Assembly (NCBI GenBank): GCA_948146395.1
Contig: OX411552.1
Location: forward strand, 4,029,501-4,093,500
DNA length: 64,000 nucleotides
From: Fragum whitleyi
Lineage: Eukaryota; Mollusca; Bivalvia; Cardiida; Cardiidae
Direction of reading: 5' to 3'
In this document: one piece after another, positions 44,876 through 56,562 of the stretch
How positions within the stretch are numbered: the stretch's first letter is position 1
Layout: each line of letters starts with the position of its first letter
Notes under the pieces: generated by a model
The model's database searches: none
Told to the model about the DNA's origin: nothing
The model's input: the letters and a program-made list of their open reading frames with translations, nothing else
Translations under genes and position numbers: made by a program

Positions 44876-45512
44876 TTGGTGATATCTATCGTCTTAATGA
44901 TGGGTATTGCGCTTTCTGACAAAAAACCCGTACATTGCAAAAAAAAATGTAACGGGGAAGAGGGGTGGGAGCGAAATGTACGTCTGTTTTTAGCCCAACA
45001 TTGTTTATTGAGTATAAAGTGATTTTTTTGCTCTTTGGAGAAAGGATCACATAAAAGCTTCACTGAGTTTCTCCAATTAAGTCTACAGACAAGTATGACA
45101 GAACTTAATGTTTTACCGGAAAAGATGCCGCTTTTTAAATTCTATGGAATGAATAAACGAGTCTTCGGTTTTAGTTTAGACGACTGTTCCGCAATTTGAA
45201 CGATAAAACTTTGGAATCTACTGTATGTGAAGCAGGCATAGAACCGAGTTATATTTTTAAATAATCGTCATACCATTTTCACTATGTAGGCAAAAGTATC
45301 ATATGTTCAAGACAAAAAGGTTTGTGATCGTGTCAGAAATACTAGCATGCTTTCAAACGTTTGTAAACGGTTAAGCACCCTAAACACAGAGATAGCAACC
45401 GGTTGTGTTGGACAAATGTAAATTCAACCCTTTAGTTATTGAAAAAGGCGCAAATCGATCGTTCCAGAAATAGTAATTTGTATTTCCCTGCGAACTATAG
45501 CTAAGTGTATTT
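44876..45512. other. no recognisable gene
   Basis: AT-rich sequence. The minus frame 44749-45063 has no domain. Confidence 0.35.
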
Positions 45513-45852
45513 TACGTAGTGGACCCGTAATTGTTCCACAACATTCTGGAATTCATGATTTTACACAATGTAAAACGAGTATTCCATAAGGAGTCATTAA
45601 CCCTTGTCATGCTGAATAAATTTGCATTAAAATCAAAGGGCAAAAAGCGCTGAAAGTACCAATTGTAGGACATTTTTTATTTGAAAAACTAAATCTTCTG
45701 ACAGTTCTGGTTTGAAAGTAAGAAACAGGTGGTGTAGTTTTACATCATACTGCACATATGTGCAGGCTGATGTTTGTCTATAGCTCCTGCAAAAGCAGAA
45801 ATATTCCGGGTTCAGCATGACAAGGGTTAATAATTACGCGTCCACAACCTAA
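45513..45852. mobile_element. TTAA element family B, interrupted by family D
   Basis: The left part (ACGTAGTGGACCCGTAATTGTTCC) and right part (TAATTACGCGTCCACAACCTAA) are the two ends of family B as at 37891-38055. Between them sits a complete family D element with its own TTAA borders. Confidence 0.65.
45597..45830. mobile_element. TTAA-flanked TIR element family D, complete copy
   Basis: TTAA borders at 45597 and 45827. Inverted ends CCCTTGTCATGCTGAA and TTCAGCATGACAAGGG. 226 bp interior without a functional ORF; the internal GCACATATGTGC palindrome and ATCAAAGGGCAAAAAGCGCT are shared with 63009-63249. piggyBac-type non-autonomous element by its TTAA, an inference. Confidence 0.85.
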
Positions 45853-46480
45853 TCAAAGCGCTAAAAGCGCTGAAGGCCTGGTTTATAAAGAGGCAAGATG
45901 ACATTTGAAGGCATGTACTCCATTTTTTGAATCATTTGAATCATTTTAGCGAGGCTTCTTTAGGCGAGCGAAACCAAGGGTCCAATTTACCTATAGGGAT
46001 CGTTAGCCACATTCCGAACTCAATTCAAAGGAAAATGTCGAACGGTGTGCTCACTATATAGCACTGAGTCCGCAAAACTTATTCCCTAGGTATAGATTAC
46101 TACGCCCGATACCGCTTTGCAGACAGCCGCAACTCGCGTTTTTATAATTTAAGTTGAGTTGATTGGTTTGTAACTAGTCATTCAATTTATCCATTCGATC
46201 ATTCCGCCTTATAATCGTAGTAATGTTGTTTTTCCAGGGGCACAAGCTCGTCGGCTCTTTCTTTTATATCCAATTGAATTCCAAAAAGAAGTTGTATTTT
46301 ACTGTGGAAACACAAGAAATTGATAGGATCAATTTCACCCTTTTCCACAATATGGTCCATCCTATACTCATACCCCATTATTTTTAAATTACTACCCTAG
46401 GTATATATCAAATTTCACTCATGTTGATTTATCGTCTGCAACCTGTTGCAGATTGAACCTGTCTAAAATTTTGTCGTCTG
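45853..46480. other. no recognisable gene
   Basis: No exon or repeat structure was identified. Confidence 0.35.
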
Positions 46481-46552
46481 TTTTTATGCCCCTGTATCGA
46501 GAGATCGGGGGCATATTGTTTTACTCATGTCCGTCTGTCTGTCTGTCTGTCC

Positions 46553-46598
<46 letters not shown>

Positions 46599-46787
46599 CC
46601 GTCCGTCTGTCCGTCCGTCTGCCTGAAAACTTAACCTTGCCAATATCTTCAAGCCTATTCAAGATACAAAGCTAATATTTGGCATAATGATAGATCTCAA
46701 TGATCCACATCCGCTGGTACCAAAGTCAATGTCATGTGATAAGGTCAAGGTCATCTGTCAAGGTCAAACTTTGAAAAAATGCCGTTA

Positions 46788-46820
<33 letters not shown>
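46481..46820 (-). mobile_element. short Helitron-like element with GGGGGCAT ends
   Basis: On the minus strand it starts ACAAGATGTGTTTGTGAAAC at 46820, followed by ATGCCCCCG. At the other end it has the hairpin ATGCCCCCGATC...GGGGCAT followed by an A-run. A (TCTG)n microsatellite and one partial AAGGTCA-type unit fill the interior. Same layout as the other ACAAGA-starting elements but with a much reduced array. Confidence 0.6.
46534..46623 (+). repeat. (TCTG)n microsatellite
   Basis: About 22 units of TCTG/TCCG with C/T interruptions, inside the 46481-46820 element. Confidence 0.95.
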
Positions 46821-46823
<3 letters not shown>

Positions 46824-48649
46824 AAATGTGGATTAATCCATTACAAGTAAACAAATGTTCAGATAGGTCAAAATTGTAAAGGGTTGAAGATTACATACAC
46901 TATGTGGGCAAATTATTAAATTTGTAGCAGAAAGGGTAGATAATATTAGGGTGGAAGAAGATGGTGTAAGTTAGCAGCATTTTCTTCTTTTCCCTATAAG
47001 CAAGGTCATCCGTCAAGATCAACTATAAAAGCTATGTATCTTTAACACAGCAGTGATTTTTGGCAGTGATAAGTTAGAAAATATCTGGTAAACATGATAA
47101 GGACAAGGTGAATAATCAAGATTATATTCCAGAAAACTGACCTCGAGTGTTGTTTCGTCTATTCAGTTCCCCTCGCCTTCAGTACTATCAGCACTTTAAT
47201 TTTAACACAGTGTAGTGATATGAAAGCACTGCGTTGAACACACGAAACACTTCATGTCGCACAAAAGTTGATGGCGTATACTAGACCTATTTTTGCGAGC
47301 ATAAAAAGCTACGTAGTACACATGTTGTTCGGTTTTTGACTCGATTATCTTTTTCTTAGGCAATTTCCAGGATACAGGGCTGTTTCCTATGGCCTTCTAA
47401 ATAGACCAAACTAACGGCGCTCACTTAGCATAAAACAAGTTACACATGGTTAGCCTTTTACATGTTTTTTGTAAAACTTCCTAGTTGAAGGGTCTTTTTT
47501 TCGACTAGGATTACATCGTTGTAAGTATCAAACTAACATATAACGGGTACTATTAAAAGGGGTCTTAATTCCGATATTTCTGACAAGACTTTGATCATAC
47601 ATGAGATTAAATTTGCGAAAAACGTGTGATTTTATTTATCAGATAGATTTCTATTTATGATGACCTCGATAAAAACAAACAAACAACAACAACTACAAAA
47701 AATGATAATAATAATAATAATAAAATAAAAAAAAATAAAAAAAAGTAATAGAATAAATTGATGAAACATGTCTATATTTGTGTATGTAAAAATTTGCTTT
47801 GATTATTAAGGTTTTGTCCATATTAAAGTTTTATCTCCAGTAACATTTTTGTATGGTTTTATATAACAAGCTTAAAGTTTTTGATTTACACATAGTACGT
47901 GCTTTGTACGTGATAAAGTGTTCTTTCAAAACACGAGCGTTTCCCCCTTATAATAAAATGTAAATTGAACAAATTGTTCGGAGTCAACTTTAAGGAACCG
48001 GCCAGGGAAAAACAAACCAAGATCTGAATTATTTGTATCCTGTAACATCTATTAAATGCAACGTTTGAATACGTGCCCCTGATATTAAAGCCATTTAAAT
48101 GGTCACTTTCGACATCAAATCTTGTAAAGGAAGTAGTTTTACTGGTTATTCGCTTGCTAAATAGCTAAAAAAGCTATCGACATCCCAATTTCCTGCCTTT
48201 CATATATCGTATTATCAGGTGTTGACATCCAATGCGAAAGCCTCCAATAAAACAAGACAGACCACTTCTGGCTTTTTTACAAACATTTGCTCGCACACTA
48301 TCATATCCTTATCCTTTTTGAAATTGTTCTGTTACGAACTTTGTAACTATTCGAGTTAAAATTGTTCGGCTAACAATCATGCACAATTCGGACGATGCCC
48401 ATAAAAGCAAATCAATTATAGCTTAGTTTTGTTTTAATTATCCTCCTTTCGCAACAACTTATCCCCATATGCAACACATTTCGTTTAAGAAACCAAACTA
48501 TTATTGGCGTGGTATGCTAATTTTTTGTGCATGACTTGATCCAATGAAGAAGAATAATTGCTGTTACCTATGAGTTAATCAGTGGCTATAATATAAGCAT
48601 ACGGAGTTTTAATAGAAATAGAAAGTGATCCAAGAAATCCCTGCAAAGC
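46821..48649. other. no recognisable gene
   Basis: AT-rich sequence with an (AAT)n-like tract near 47700-47725. No exon or ordered repeat was found. Confidence 0.4.
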
Positions 48650-49005
48650 TTAAGCTTGATAGGCCAAGTGGGTTTTTTTGTAGTTTTTTTCTAAGATTTT
48701 TGGCAATTTTCAGTCATTTTTCGACCTTTCCGTTGCCATGGAAATAGAGTTTTTGACGAAATTAAATTCTTTTAAATCGCTACCATGGAAAACAGAGTTT
48801 TTGATGAAATAGAATTTTCTTAACTATTTTGAATAGTTTCACCCAAAGAACGCCATTGCCAAGTATCAGCTTGATTGGCCTAGTGCTTTCGGAAGAGAAG
48901 AATGTTTTCTAAGATTTTCAGCAATTTTCGACCTTTCTGTTACTATGGCCTTCACTCAAGGAACAACCCTGCCAAATTTCAGCTTGATTGGCCAAACCTT
49001 AGAAT
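48650..49005. repeat. decayed repeat units
   Basis: AGCTTGATTGGCC or a variant recurs at about 48653, 48868 and 48981. GAGTTTTTGACGAAAT/GAGTTTTTGATGAAAT recur at 48749 and 48794, and TTTTCGACCTTTC-like pieces at 48718 and 48925. This resembles a body of Helitron-like repeats, heavily diverged. Confidence 0.4.
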
Positions 49006-50069
49006 GAAACATCAGTTCTTACGTATAAGAATTTTGTAATATGCATGTATTTGTCAAAAACGTTAATTGTCCAGAGTCTTTTAATGATAATTTTTGTCTC
49101 ATTCTCAACATATATGTAATCTGTTCGACTTCTCTCTTTTACTACAGGATTATATAATTGGATAAAAACTGAATACATGTGTGTTCAATCTACTTTTACT
49201 TATTTACAAACGTCTTGTCTGATCATCTCAGCTGCCTCGACATTTACGAGTATCCCACTGCTATTCAGACATCAGTTGACACAGATACGGCTGGTAGTTT
49301 ATTTCAACTCAACTCTTACGCATAGAGTCCCAAAGTTTATTGGTAACGTAATCTATTTGTCCAACTCTAAATATCTTATGAAAATAATTTGGCAATTAGA
49401 TTCATTACATTTATTCAGTATGTTTATCTTCGTAACTGCAAGATCAAACTATGATATGACCAAGTTCAAGCTCGTTACAAAGGCCATTTACATAATCAGA
49501 TAACAAAAAATCCAACGTCGTTTTGCAAAAATATTTTCATGCTAATCAACCATAAACATATCCTCATTCGGACTTTATTGGAACACCTGTTACAAAATAA
49601 AGACTAATTATTTTGTTGTTTACCTAAGAACAATTCAGTAAAGTACATTCAGAGACCTCATTTACAGAGTTTCTTGTCTCATCAATAACTGTACCTTACC
49701 TCAAAACGTAGGTTAGCCATACTACCCACGAAGGTAAAACAATTATTGACAATAAACGCATGTCCAAGCCACTTATTAGCTCTTATCGGACATAAAAAAA
49801 GATATATCGTACAAATAAAACACAACACTACAACCAGAAAAAAATCAGTAATTACTCCTGATCCAACCTACAAACAAATTGTCATTTACCCGAATTTCTT
49901 ATCAACTTCTATGAAATAATCATGCTAATTACAGTAGACCCCGCCATAACATCAAAGATAAGAATGTCAGGTTCACAAACAACACCTGTTGTTTTCTAAT
50001 AATTAACCAGATAATCCTACTGTCCAAAATCTAGATCTCATTTGCTCTGTTCTTCCAATTAAAATGATA
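49006..50069. other. no recognisable gene
   Basis: AT-rich sequence. The 108-codon frame 49177-49503 shows no known domain. Confidence 0.4.
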
Positions 50070-50350
50070 GCCGCCACCATAGCGCAGTCGGTTAGGCATA
50101 AGACTTCCAATCTGGAAGTCGTGGGTTCGATCCCCGATGGCGGCAAATATCCTTTCCGACGTTTGTCTCTTACCAATGGGTAGATATTCGTAAACCTATG
50201 TGAGATAGCAGTCGGAGGCTAGGAAAGGATGTAATGGTAGTACACGTGAGAGAAATACCAGGAATCCATTGTTAGGATGCCCCGACCGCCGCGATATAAC
50301 TGAAATAATGTTGAAAGCAGCGTTAAACTCCATTCAATCAATCAATCCAA
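50070..50350 (+). mobile_element. full-length tRNA-derived SINE
   Basis: The head at 50073-50145 folds like a tRNA: acceptor arms GCCGCCA / TGGCGGC pair perfectly, with A box TAGCGCAGTCGGTTAGG and B box GGTTCGATCCC. The anticodon-loop equivalent is CAATCTG, lacking the universal T33, so it is a SINE promoter and not a working tRNA gene. The body has CCAGGAATCCATTGTTAGG. The 3' domain CCGCCGCGATATAACTGAAA, then TGTTGAAAGC.GCGTTAAACTCC, resembles the deeply conserved Meta/Nin-DC SINE domain (recalled, not searched). The tail is (CAAT)n. AAAATGA at both sides may be the target duplication. Confidence 0.88.
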
Positions 50351-51222
50351 TGAAAATGACCATGACATTGACTAAAAAATATCATGCTCTAACGCAAAAA
50401 AGTTAACCAAAGTTTACTAGCAAGACCAAACAACCTTAACCTTGTCAAATTGAAACGTCATTTGCTTAGACCTTGATAACCAATTGTCCTTGCCGAATAA
50501 AGAAAAGTCGACCTATAAATCGAGGTGAAAGTTAAAACCATAATGCAATATTGCGATCAGCAAGATTCATCATGCTTCTTATATGACCTTAACCTTCAAT
50601 TGTTTTCGTAGCCTGTATTCATAATACCATATGACCTTGCCAAATAAAGAGATGGTGACCTATCAACCAAATTACAGGATAGCCCCATGGTACAGTATTT
50701 CGGTCTAATGAGTCATAGAACTCGAAGATCATCCAATATACACGAACCCACTGCGTGATCTAAAGGTCATTTCAATTAAAACTTCACGCTTCCTAACAAT
50801 CATACAAATGACCCTACAAAATTTTTTGCAAAATTAAATAAAATTATCGCCATTTTTTCAAGACCAGGCTTAACTTTTAATCAGCGTGATTTCCCCAAAG
50901 AAAATACTTGAAATGAAATAAAAGCTTCAATTTTGCCAGTTTCTTCATGGTACATACGTTTTGTTCTGCCAATTATTTTCAAAGAGATACAAGTAGAGTA
51001 GACAAGTTACGGTCTCAGAATTTCCAATATGTCCAATCATTTTCTCAGAGCACAGATCAGCACAGCACGAATTTTCAAAAATATTAGTTTGTCCATAATT
51101 GACCAAGAACTTCTCCGTAATAGTCCAAAACCGTTGAGACACCATCATACCCCAAGTTCGTTTTTTGGTCGAAATTTATCAAAATTTCATCCAATCCTAT
51201 GTCATCGGCACCAAACATGATC
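50351..51222. other. possible LTR-element leader, no gene recognised
   Basis: Follows the LTR on its downstream (minus) side. No gag/pol motif is seen, and the frames at 50945-51220 are short. Confidence 0.35.
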
Positions 51223-51655
51223 TGTGATACTATCGCGTTGTGTAATTAAATAAAGTCAGATGTTTTGTTGTAATAAATTTAATAAACACCAATTTACCAA
51301 CTTCAAATCTACAGTAAAAGTTCTAACTCTAACTTAACGTCAGCTTCCATGACGACTGTGATCTAACCTGAGACTCTCTCCCAACTCCTAACTCCCCGCG
51401 CTTGGCGGCTTCATTTCTTTATATACGAGAGCTTGGCCAAGGTCATCTGACCAAGGTTACCAAGTAACAGACTTCCATTCATAATATCATACCGATCCAC
51501 GTGCTGGCGATAAACTAGATCAACTATCCAGGTTGTCAAAAACATAAAATAATATTGTCGGGTAATTAGGGTGTTTCCTAAGAATCCAGACAAACAGGTG
51601 TTATCTTATTAGTACGTTAACTCGGAAAGCATTGGCGGCATGACATTGTGTCACA
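51223..51655 (-). mobile_element. probable retrotransposon LTR with adjacent primer-binding site
   Basis: On the minus strand the block starts TGTGACACAATG and ends GATAGTATCACA, giving TG...CA with TGTGA/TCACA inverted ends, 433 bp. Inside, TATATAAAG (51417-51425) could be the promoter TATA, and ATTAAA lies ~140 bp downstream as a poly(A) signal candidate. Seven bases beyond the 3' end, TTTGGTGCCGATGAC (51201-51215) looks like a tRNA primer-binding site. No second LTR and no gag/pol are seen, so at most this is a truncated 5' end. The region is richer in GC than its surroundings. Confidence 0.5.
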
Positions 51656-51724
51656 ACTAGAGTACTTTTGCTTTTGGACTATCGTCAAAGTCAAGTATAA
51701 AATATTCTTTAATGCCTTTAGTTA

Positions 51725-51860
51725 GGTTATGGAGAAATCACGGTAGATTAATGTTTGATTAACTCACCGCATCATCTGTGAAATGATAAAAAACTGATAC
51801 CCCGCTTTTGTTCATGTCACCTTATATCTAAGCGGAGCCAAATTAATGACGTCAATAATA
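51725..51860. repeat. dispersed repeat shared with 22000-22136
   Basis: GAGAAATCACGGTAGATTAA, GTGAAATGATAAAAAACTGA and ACCCCGCTTTTGTTCATG, followed by GCGGAGCC and TGACGTCA, align with 22.0 kb. Confidence 0.6.
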
Positions 51861-53219
51861 TGTATAATATATATAATTGTAAAAATCACATTCTCTGTCC
51901 TAATGTGGGAACAATAAGATGATACACCTCCTGAAAGGAACAGGCAAAGATGTGAAATCTATTGTCATATACTAGATGACAGTTTACTTATAACATCATT
52001 AAGGGATAAGAATAACAGTTAAACCTGTACAAAATTTCCCCATCAAAACAAATCAGGCAGAAGTATTTCAATCAAAATTTATTTTGATATCAACAACCAG
52101 CATAGTTCAATGATTGATGCCAAATTGAAATTCATATTCAATCATGGCCACTATCGGATTTTCGAAGAAGTTTTTATTTATTTTGATTCCATAACTAGAT
52201 CGCAATATGTCAAAAAAAATTCATTACGAGGTATTTTTGTTAGAATGTTGGTATTGCCATATCTCATAATGAATTATTATAATGTCGCAGCAAGTGCGGT
52301 GCTTCTTCGTACCTTTAACAAGCTTTAGTCATTAATAGAAATGACTGTAATTTCTAATCATATCTCTTCTAAGTTTCGTGCAAGTATTAATACATTCAAC
52401 CTCTGCTCTATTCCATCTCTTATTTTCTGATTTATCATACCCAAAATGTAACGGGAAAAGGTATGTAACCATATTTGAAAAGTAATTGTAATTTGATTTA
52501 ATACTTCTGTAGTTTGCTGTTTTTGTAATTGTAATAATATTTGAGATATTGCAATATAATTTGTTATTTGATAAATCAAATTGCCATATAATTGAGCCAA
52601 GCTCTGCCTATGAATACAGGTACCACAGAAATATTAGTATTTACAGAAAAAATCCTAAATTACCTAGCTATATCGATTGAAAAGTTCTCTTAAATCAGGA
52701 ATTTGCAAGAAAAAAATATTTTTTTCTCTGTTTTTTTTTTTGGTATTGATATTTGCAAAAGAAACGTCGTGGGATTTACTAAAAACTGATCTTTTTGTGA
52801 AAACAAAAACAAAAACAACAAAAAAAAAACCCAACTCTTTTATCATTTTCAAACTTTGATTCTTTAAATAAATACACAAATATTGATGGTATAGTAGCAG
52901 ATTTTTTAATAAAAATACTTTGGATATTTATTTGGTACATATATAAAAAATATAAAAATCAACAAAATCTTAAGACCGCCATGTAATAGCGATTGCATGA
53001 TAGTTCAGAGAATTGTACCTTGAAAAATGCCATTTATCTGCAAAATATATATTAAGAACTTGAAACAACAATATAAACGTTTAATTGAAGTTTGTACAAA
53101 ACAAAAAGTTGTCATTGCATACGAACACAAAACGTCGCTTTAAATTGAATTATAGTCTTTAGTAGACCAAGATTAGTCTGCGAATCTGCAGCAGTAGGAG
53201 ATCAGTAAATATTGATAAT
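51861..53219. other. no recognisable gene
   Basis: Very AT-rich. The short ORFs have no domains. An imperfect A/T inverted repeat (52700-52860) produces mirror ORFs on both strands. Confidence 0.4.
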
Positions 53220-53880
53220 ATCTCGTCTTGATGATGTTTGCAAAGCAGCCAGTTAAGGTGCGTGAAGGTGACAGCCAGCGGCTTTAAGTAGACAGCCTAT
53301 CAGGCATTGGTGGCATCTAGCGGCGTGGACTTTGTAGTACAGCAACTCAGCAGCCTAGTGGCATTGTGGCATAGCAAATTATTGGCCTAGACTGACACAC
53401 ATATCTGCTAGACTGCCAACTTGATCATTATGAAGATGGGCCATGATCAAGTTTTAGTACCGAAATTGTTCAACATTATGTCAGTCATACAACGACGATT
53501 AGTTAACCAACCTACTAACAATCCTGAACAGACATAGGGGTTGACCAGTGCAGAGTTTATATCTCCGCTAGTTTCTGAGAGCAAGATCGCTGTAAACTCG
53601 CCACGAGAGTGCGATTCAATCGTCGTCGGATCTGCATCGGCGCAGTACAGGCGTTGTAGAAGCGCAGTAGGATCACCACTAGGAGTGTGGTAGAAACACC
53701 GAGGCATCGACATGAATACCTTAGCATCGCAGAGTAGCTTTTACAACTCTCACCCGAAAGGTATAATTTTTTCCGGTGATCCCACTGGGATTTTAAAAAA
53801 TCTTGAACGCTGTGGAAGCATGGCGCGGTCGCTGTCTTGTGTGTCTGGCCCTTAGGATCGATCAATATTAGTCAAATCAT
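53220..53880 (-). other. GC-richer island with overlapping minus frames, unidentified
   Basis: The base composition rises clearly. Two minus-strand frames, 53447-53713 (88 codons) and 53557-53865 (102 codons, with a hydrophobic stretch TTLLVVILL), overlap in different phases. Neither has a recognised domain. It could be an exon, a promoter-type island or the LTR of an unknown element. It abuts TIR element family A copy 3. Confidence 0.2.
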
Positions 53881-53890
53881 TTTACGACTA

Positions 53891-54306
53891 GTAAACAACA
53901 GCGTGAAATCGACAGGGTGGGTGATATTGGAATGATTTGGCACAGAATTGAATGATTGTGTGGAGCGAGTTTTGAGTGAAATTTACGGGAGGTAATCAAA
54001 TACTGCGTGAAATTTACGAGAGGTAATCAAATACTGCTAATTTTGTTAACGATGAACAAAATTTGCGATATTTGTTACCTCCCTTTAAAAATATCCATAA
54101 ACGTTCTTTAACAGCTTCATATTCCTTGAAGAACAAATCAGACACTTACAATAATTCATTGAAATCTCGATTTCTTTTTATTTACCTTGAATATAGTTGT
54201 TGATCTCATATTTATAGTCAACTTTGAGCGTTTTTGATTGGTTTGAGTGAGCGTTTGAAATGATATTGATTGAGTTGAATGTCAATTTCACGATGTTGTT
54301 AACTGT
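53891..54306. mobile_element. TIR element family A, copy 3
   Basis: TAAACAACAGCGTGAAATCG at the left and CAATTTCACGATGTTGTTAA at the right are inverted. Internally GGGAGGTAATCAAATACTGC and GCGATATTTGTTACCTCCC form the nested inverted pair. The unit TGAAATTTACGGGAGGTAAT is locally duplicated. Confidence 0.8.
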
Positions 54307-54363
54307 TTATTGGCTGATGAGGGCTTTCAAACGCCTTATTTGTTCAAGAGGATATACATACAT

Positions 54364-54468
54364 CGTTAATTTCGCCCATTAGCAACATATTTGTACCTCC
54401 CCTTATTTCACCCAAAACTCGCTCCGTTTCTTTCTGAAATCTTTCACCTTGACAATTTCACGATTGCT
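54364..54468. mobile_element. TIR element family A, partial inverted copy
   Basis: TACCTCCCCTTATTTCACCC then AAAACTCGCTCC and CACCTTGACAATTTCACGAT is the reverse complement of the family A left arm. Confidence 0.65.
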
Positions 54469-55115
54469 TTTCACTGTACCGCACACGAAACTGAATAATT
54501 GAAATTCATCCAAATGGAATATACAATAGCATACTAAATTGCGACTAAAAGAAATCAATTATCAGATAGTAATAATTAGAAAAAAAACAAAAGTCAAAAA
54601 GAAAAAAAAAAAAAACCAAAAAACCAAAAGGGCTTAATACATTCCAAATTCATTATGATAATGAGGAGTAATGCTACTCAGTAATTCAAATATATGCTAC
54701 AAACACAGAAAATACGCCGTATTTATTTTACGGTTGGTCGCTTTTTTAACGATAATTGTTTAAACGGAGTATTATATGGACCTAAATTAAATTAAGTGGA
54801 ATTAGATGAGAAATCAAAGTACTGATAGTACTAAAGGCCAGGAAATGTTTAAAATTTGAAAGATGAGAACTTAAAGAATAGGACAATTTAAGCATGTTGA
54901 AAGAATTTTGACCTGAAGTTTCTTGTTTCTGTGATAAACATTGTTGAAAGAAGAATTTGAATTATCATTATCAAGACAAAACTTTTTTTCCTCATTGATT
55001 TGTTCAACATTAACCTAGTCCTATCTTCGTGATAAATATGGCGTTCGCGAACAATTTCCTCCTGAGACACACACTAGATAGGTTTCAAATGACGATACCA
55101 GGTAAAATTACAATT
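54469..55115. other. no recognisable gene
   Basis: AT-rich sequence with poly(A)-like runs at 54575-54620. Confidence 0.4.
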
Positions 55116-55185
55116 CAGAATATCGTAAAATTGACACCGTGAATCACTTTGAATTATTTTCGAGGGGAATTGAACGAGTGCAGTA
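55116..55185. mobile_element. TIR element family A, partial left arm
   Basis: AGAATATCGTAAAATTGACA, then GTGAATCACTTTGAAT and GAATTGAACGAGTG, follow the family A left arm and then diverge. Confidence 0.5.
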
Positions 55186-55974
55186 TATATAAATACAAAA
55201 GAATCAACAAACGGCGACTTTTTCGTGAAACGCATAATCTGCCGTATGAAGTAAAATATGTAAATAGCAATTTGGTCACTTTAAATACGTCCACGTGCAG
55301 GGGCGGGATAGGAGCGGTATTCGCGGAAATGTTTACCAACACAGACGGAGGCTTTAAACAATCAAGTAAACTAATGAGGGAAGTGTTATTTTTCTTTTAC
55401 TTAGAGCCAAGTTGAATTGAATTTCATCAAAAATCATCCCATCTTTTAAATTTCACTATTTTCTGAAAATCTAAATACTGTGACATTTCTTTTGTGGTTC
55501 AGTCTATCTATTCGTCAGTATAATTGCATAAAGGTAAAAACCTTGTGAATTTTTTCAAACTACATACATATATACTGTTATTCGTTTATAGATATAACTG
55601 AGTTAAGAATCGTTTTCCTTATCTCATATTTAATTAGAAAGTACTTGACTGCGTTGTGGAATGACGAAATATGGGTAAGTTGTTTTGAATGAAAAATAGT
55701 TAAAGGATTTTTCGTTTTGTTGAATACCGTTTTGTTGAATACCCTTTGATTTCAGTGTTTTATGTTCTTGGAGTAAAAATATATTAAGTAAATAAAAAAG
55801 CAAAATTTTGATTCGGCTTTGCATATTCCATACAGTTGGATTTCTTTTGTCGTTTAAAAAACGCTTTGGTAATAAACATGAGTTTGGTAGAATGATTGCA
55901 TGCGCGAATCCAGAGATCCGGAAATCTAATAACTATGTCATTTAATGCGTTTTATTATATCAATCTTATGAGTA
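55186..55974. other. no recognisable gene
   Basis: An 88-codon frame (55149-55415) covers the family A fragment and has no domain. The rest is AT-rich. Confidence 0.4.
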
Positions 55975-56235
55975 AGTAAAGTAAGTAAGTAAATTTTATT
56001 ATTATAGTGACATGTGTTATGACAATATGTTTATAAAAATAGATACATATTGTAAATTATTAACTAACTATAATAAACACCCGGTCACATGGACCTATAT
56101 GTCTCCTTGGTCTTTCTTTATTGGTACGGCGTGAGTGAAGCTATCTTTAATTATTATCATTGACGAAGGCTGAATTATGACTACGAGTCAGGTGGCCATG
56201 ATTCGCTCTTTCTTTTTGGAAAGGACTAATTAGGC
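55975..56235 (-). mobile_element. LINE 3' UTR and tail, minus strand
   Basis: On the minus strand, CATGTCACTATAATAATAAA is followed by ATTTACTTACTTACTTTACT, a 3' end with a (TTAC)n tail typical of molluscan LINEs. It may be the 3' end of the LINE whose RT lies at 57071-58165, separated by microsatellite sequence. Confidence 0.45.
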
Positions 56236-56522
56236 CATCTGGCTCGCAGACTCGCAACAAAATGTTCATTCAATAAAGTAAATCTATCCTTTACCCGAAA
56301 CGAAACAGAAAGGGGTAAACTGTCCATCTTGAACAATGAATGATTTAAATGTATTTTCGGATTAATGAGCTCTGCTTAGAAATATTTCGCACATGTATAT
56401 ATTTTTGGTTAATTTAAATATATATATATATTTTTAAATGAAGTTAATAAAAATTCATGTTTAATGATAAAAGATTAAGAATTGAATATTGATGTAATGT
56501 TGGTGAGTGAAAAATTATTGAA

Positions 56523-56530
56523 TTAGTGGA

Positions 56531-56562
<32 letters not shown>

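Noticed and set aside
50073..50145. Functional tRNA gene
   Set aside because: The acceptor stem and A/B boxes are good, but the anticodon loop lacks T33 and the sequence continues into a SINE body with other copies in the window.
52664..52879. Mirror ORFs on both strands with Phe- and Lys-rich runs
   Set aside because: Produced by an imperfect A/T-rich inverted repeat.
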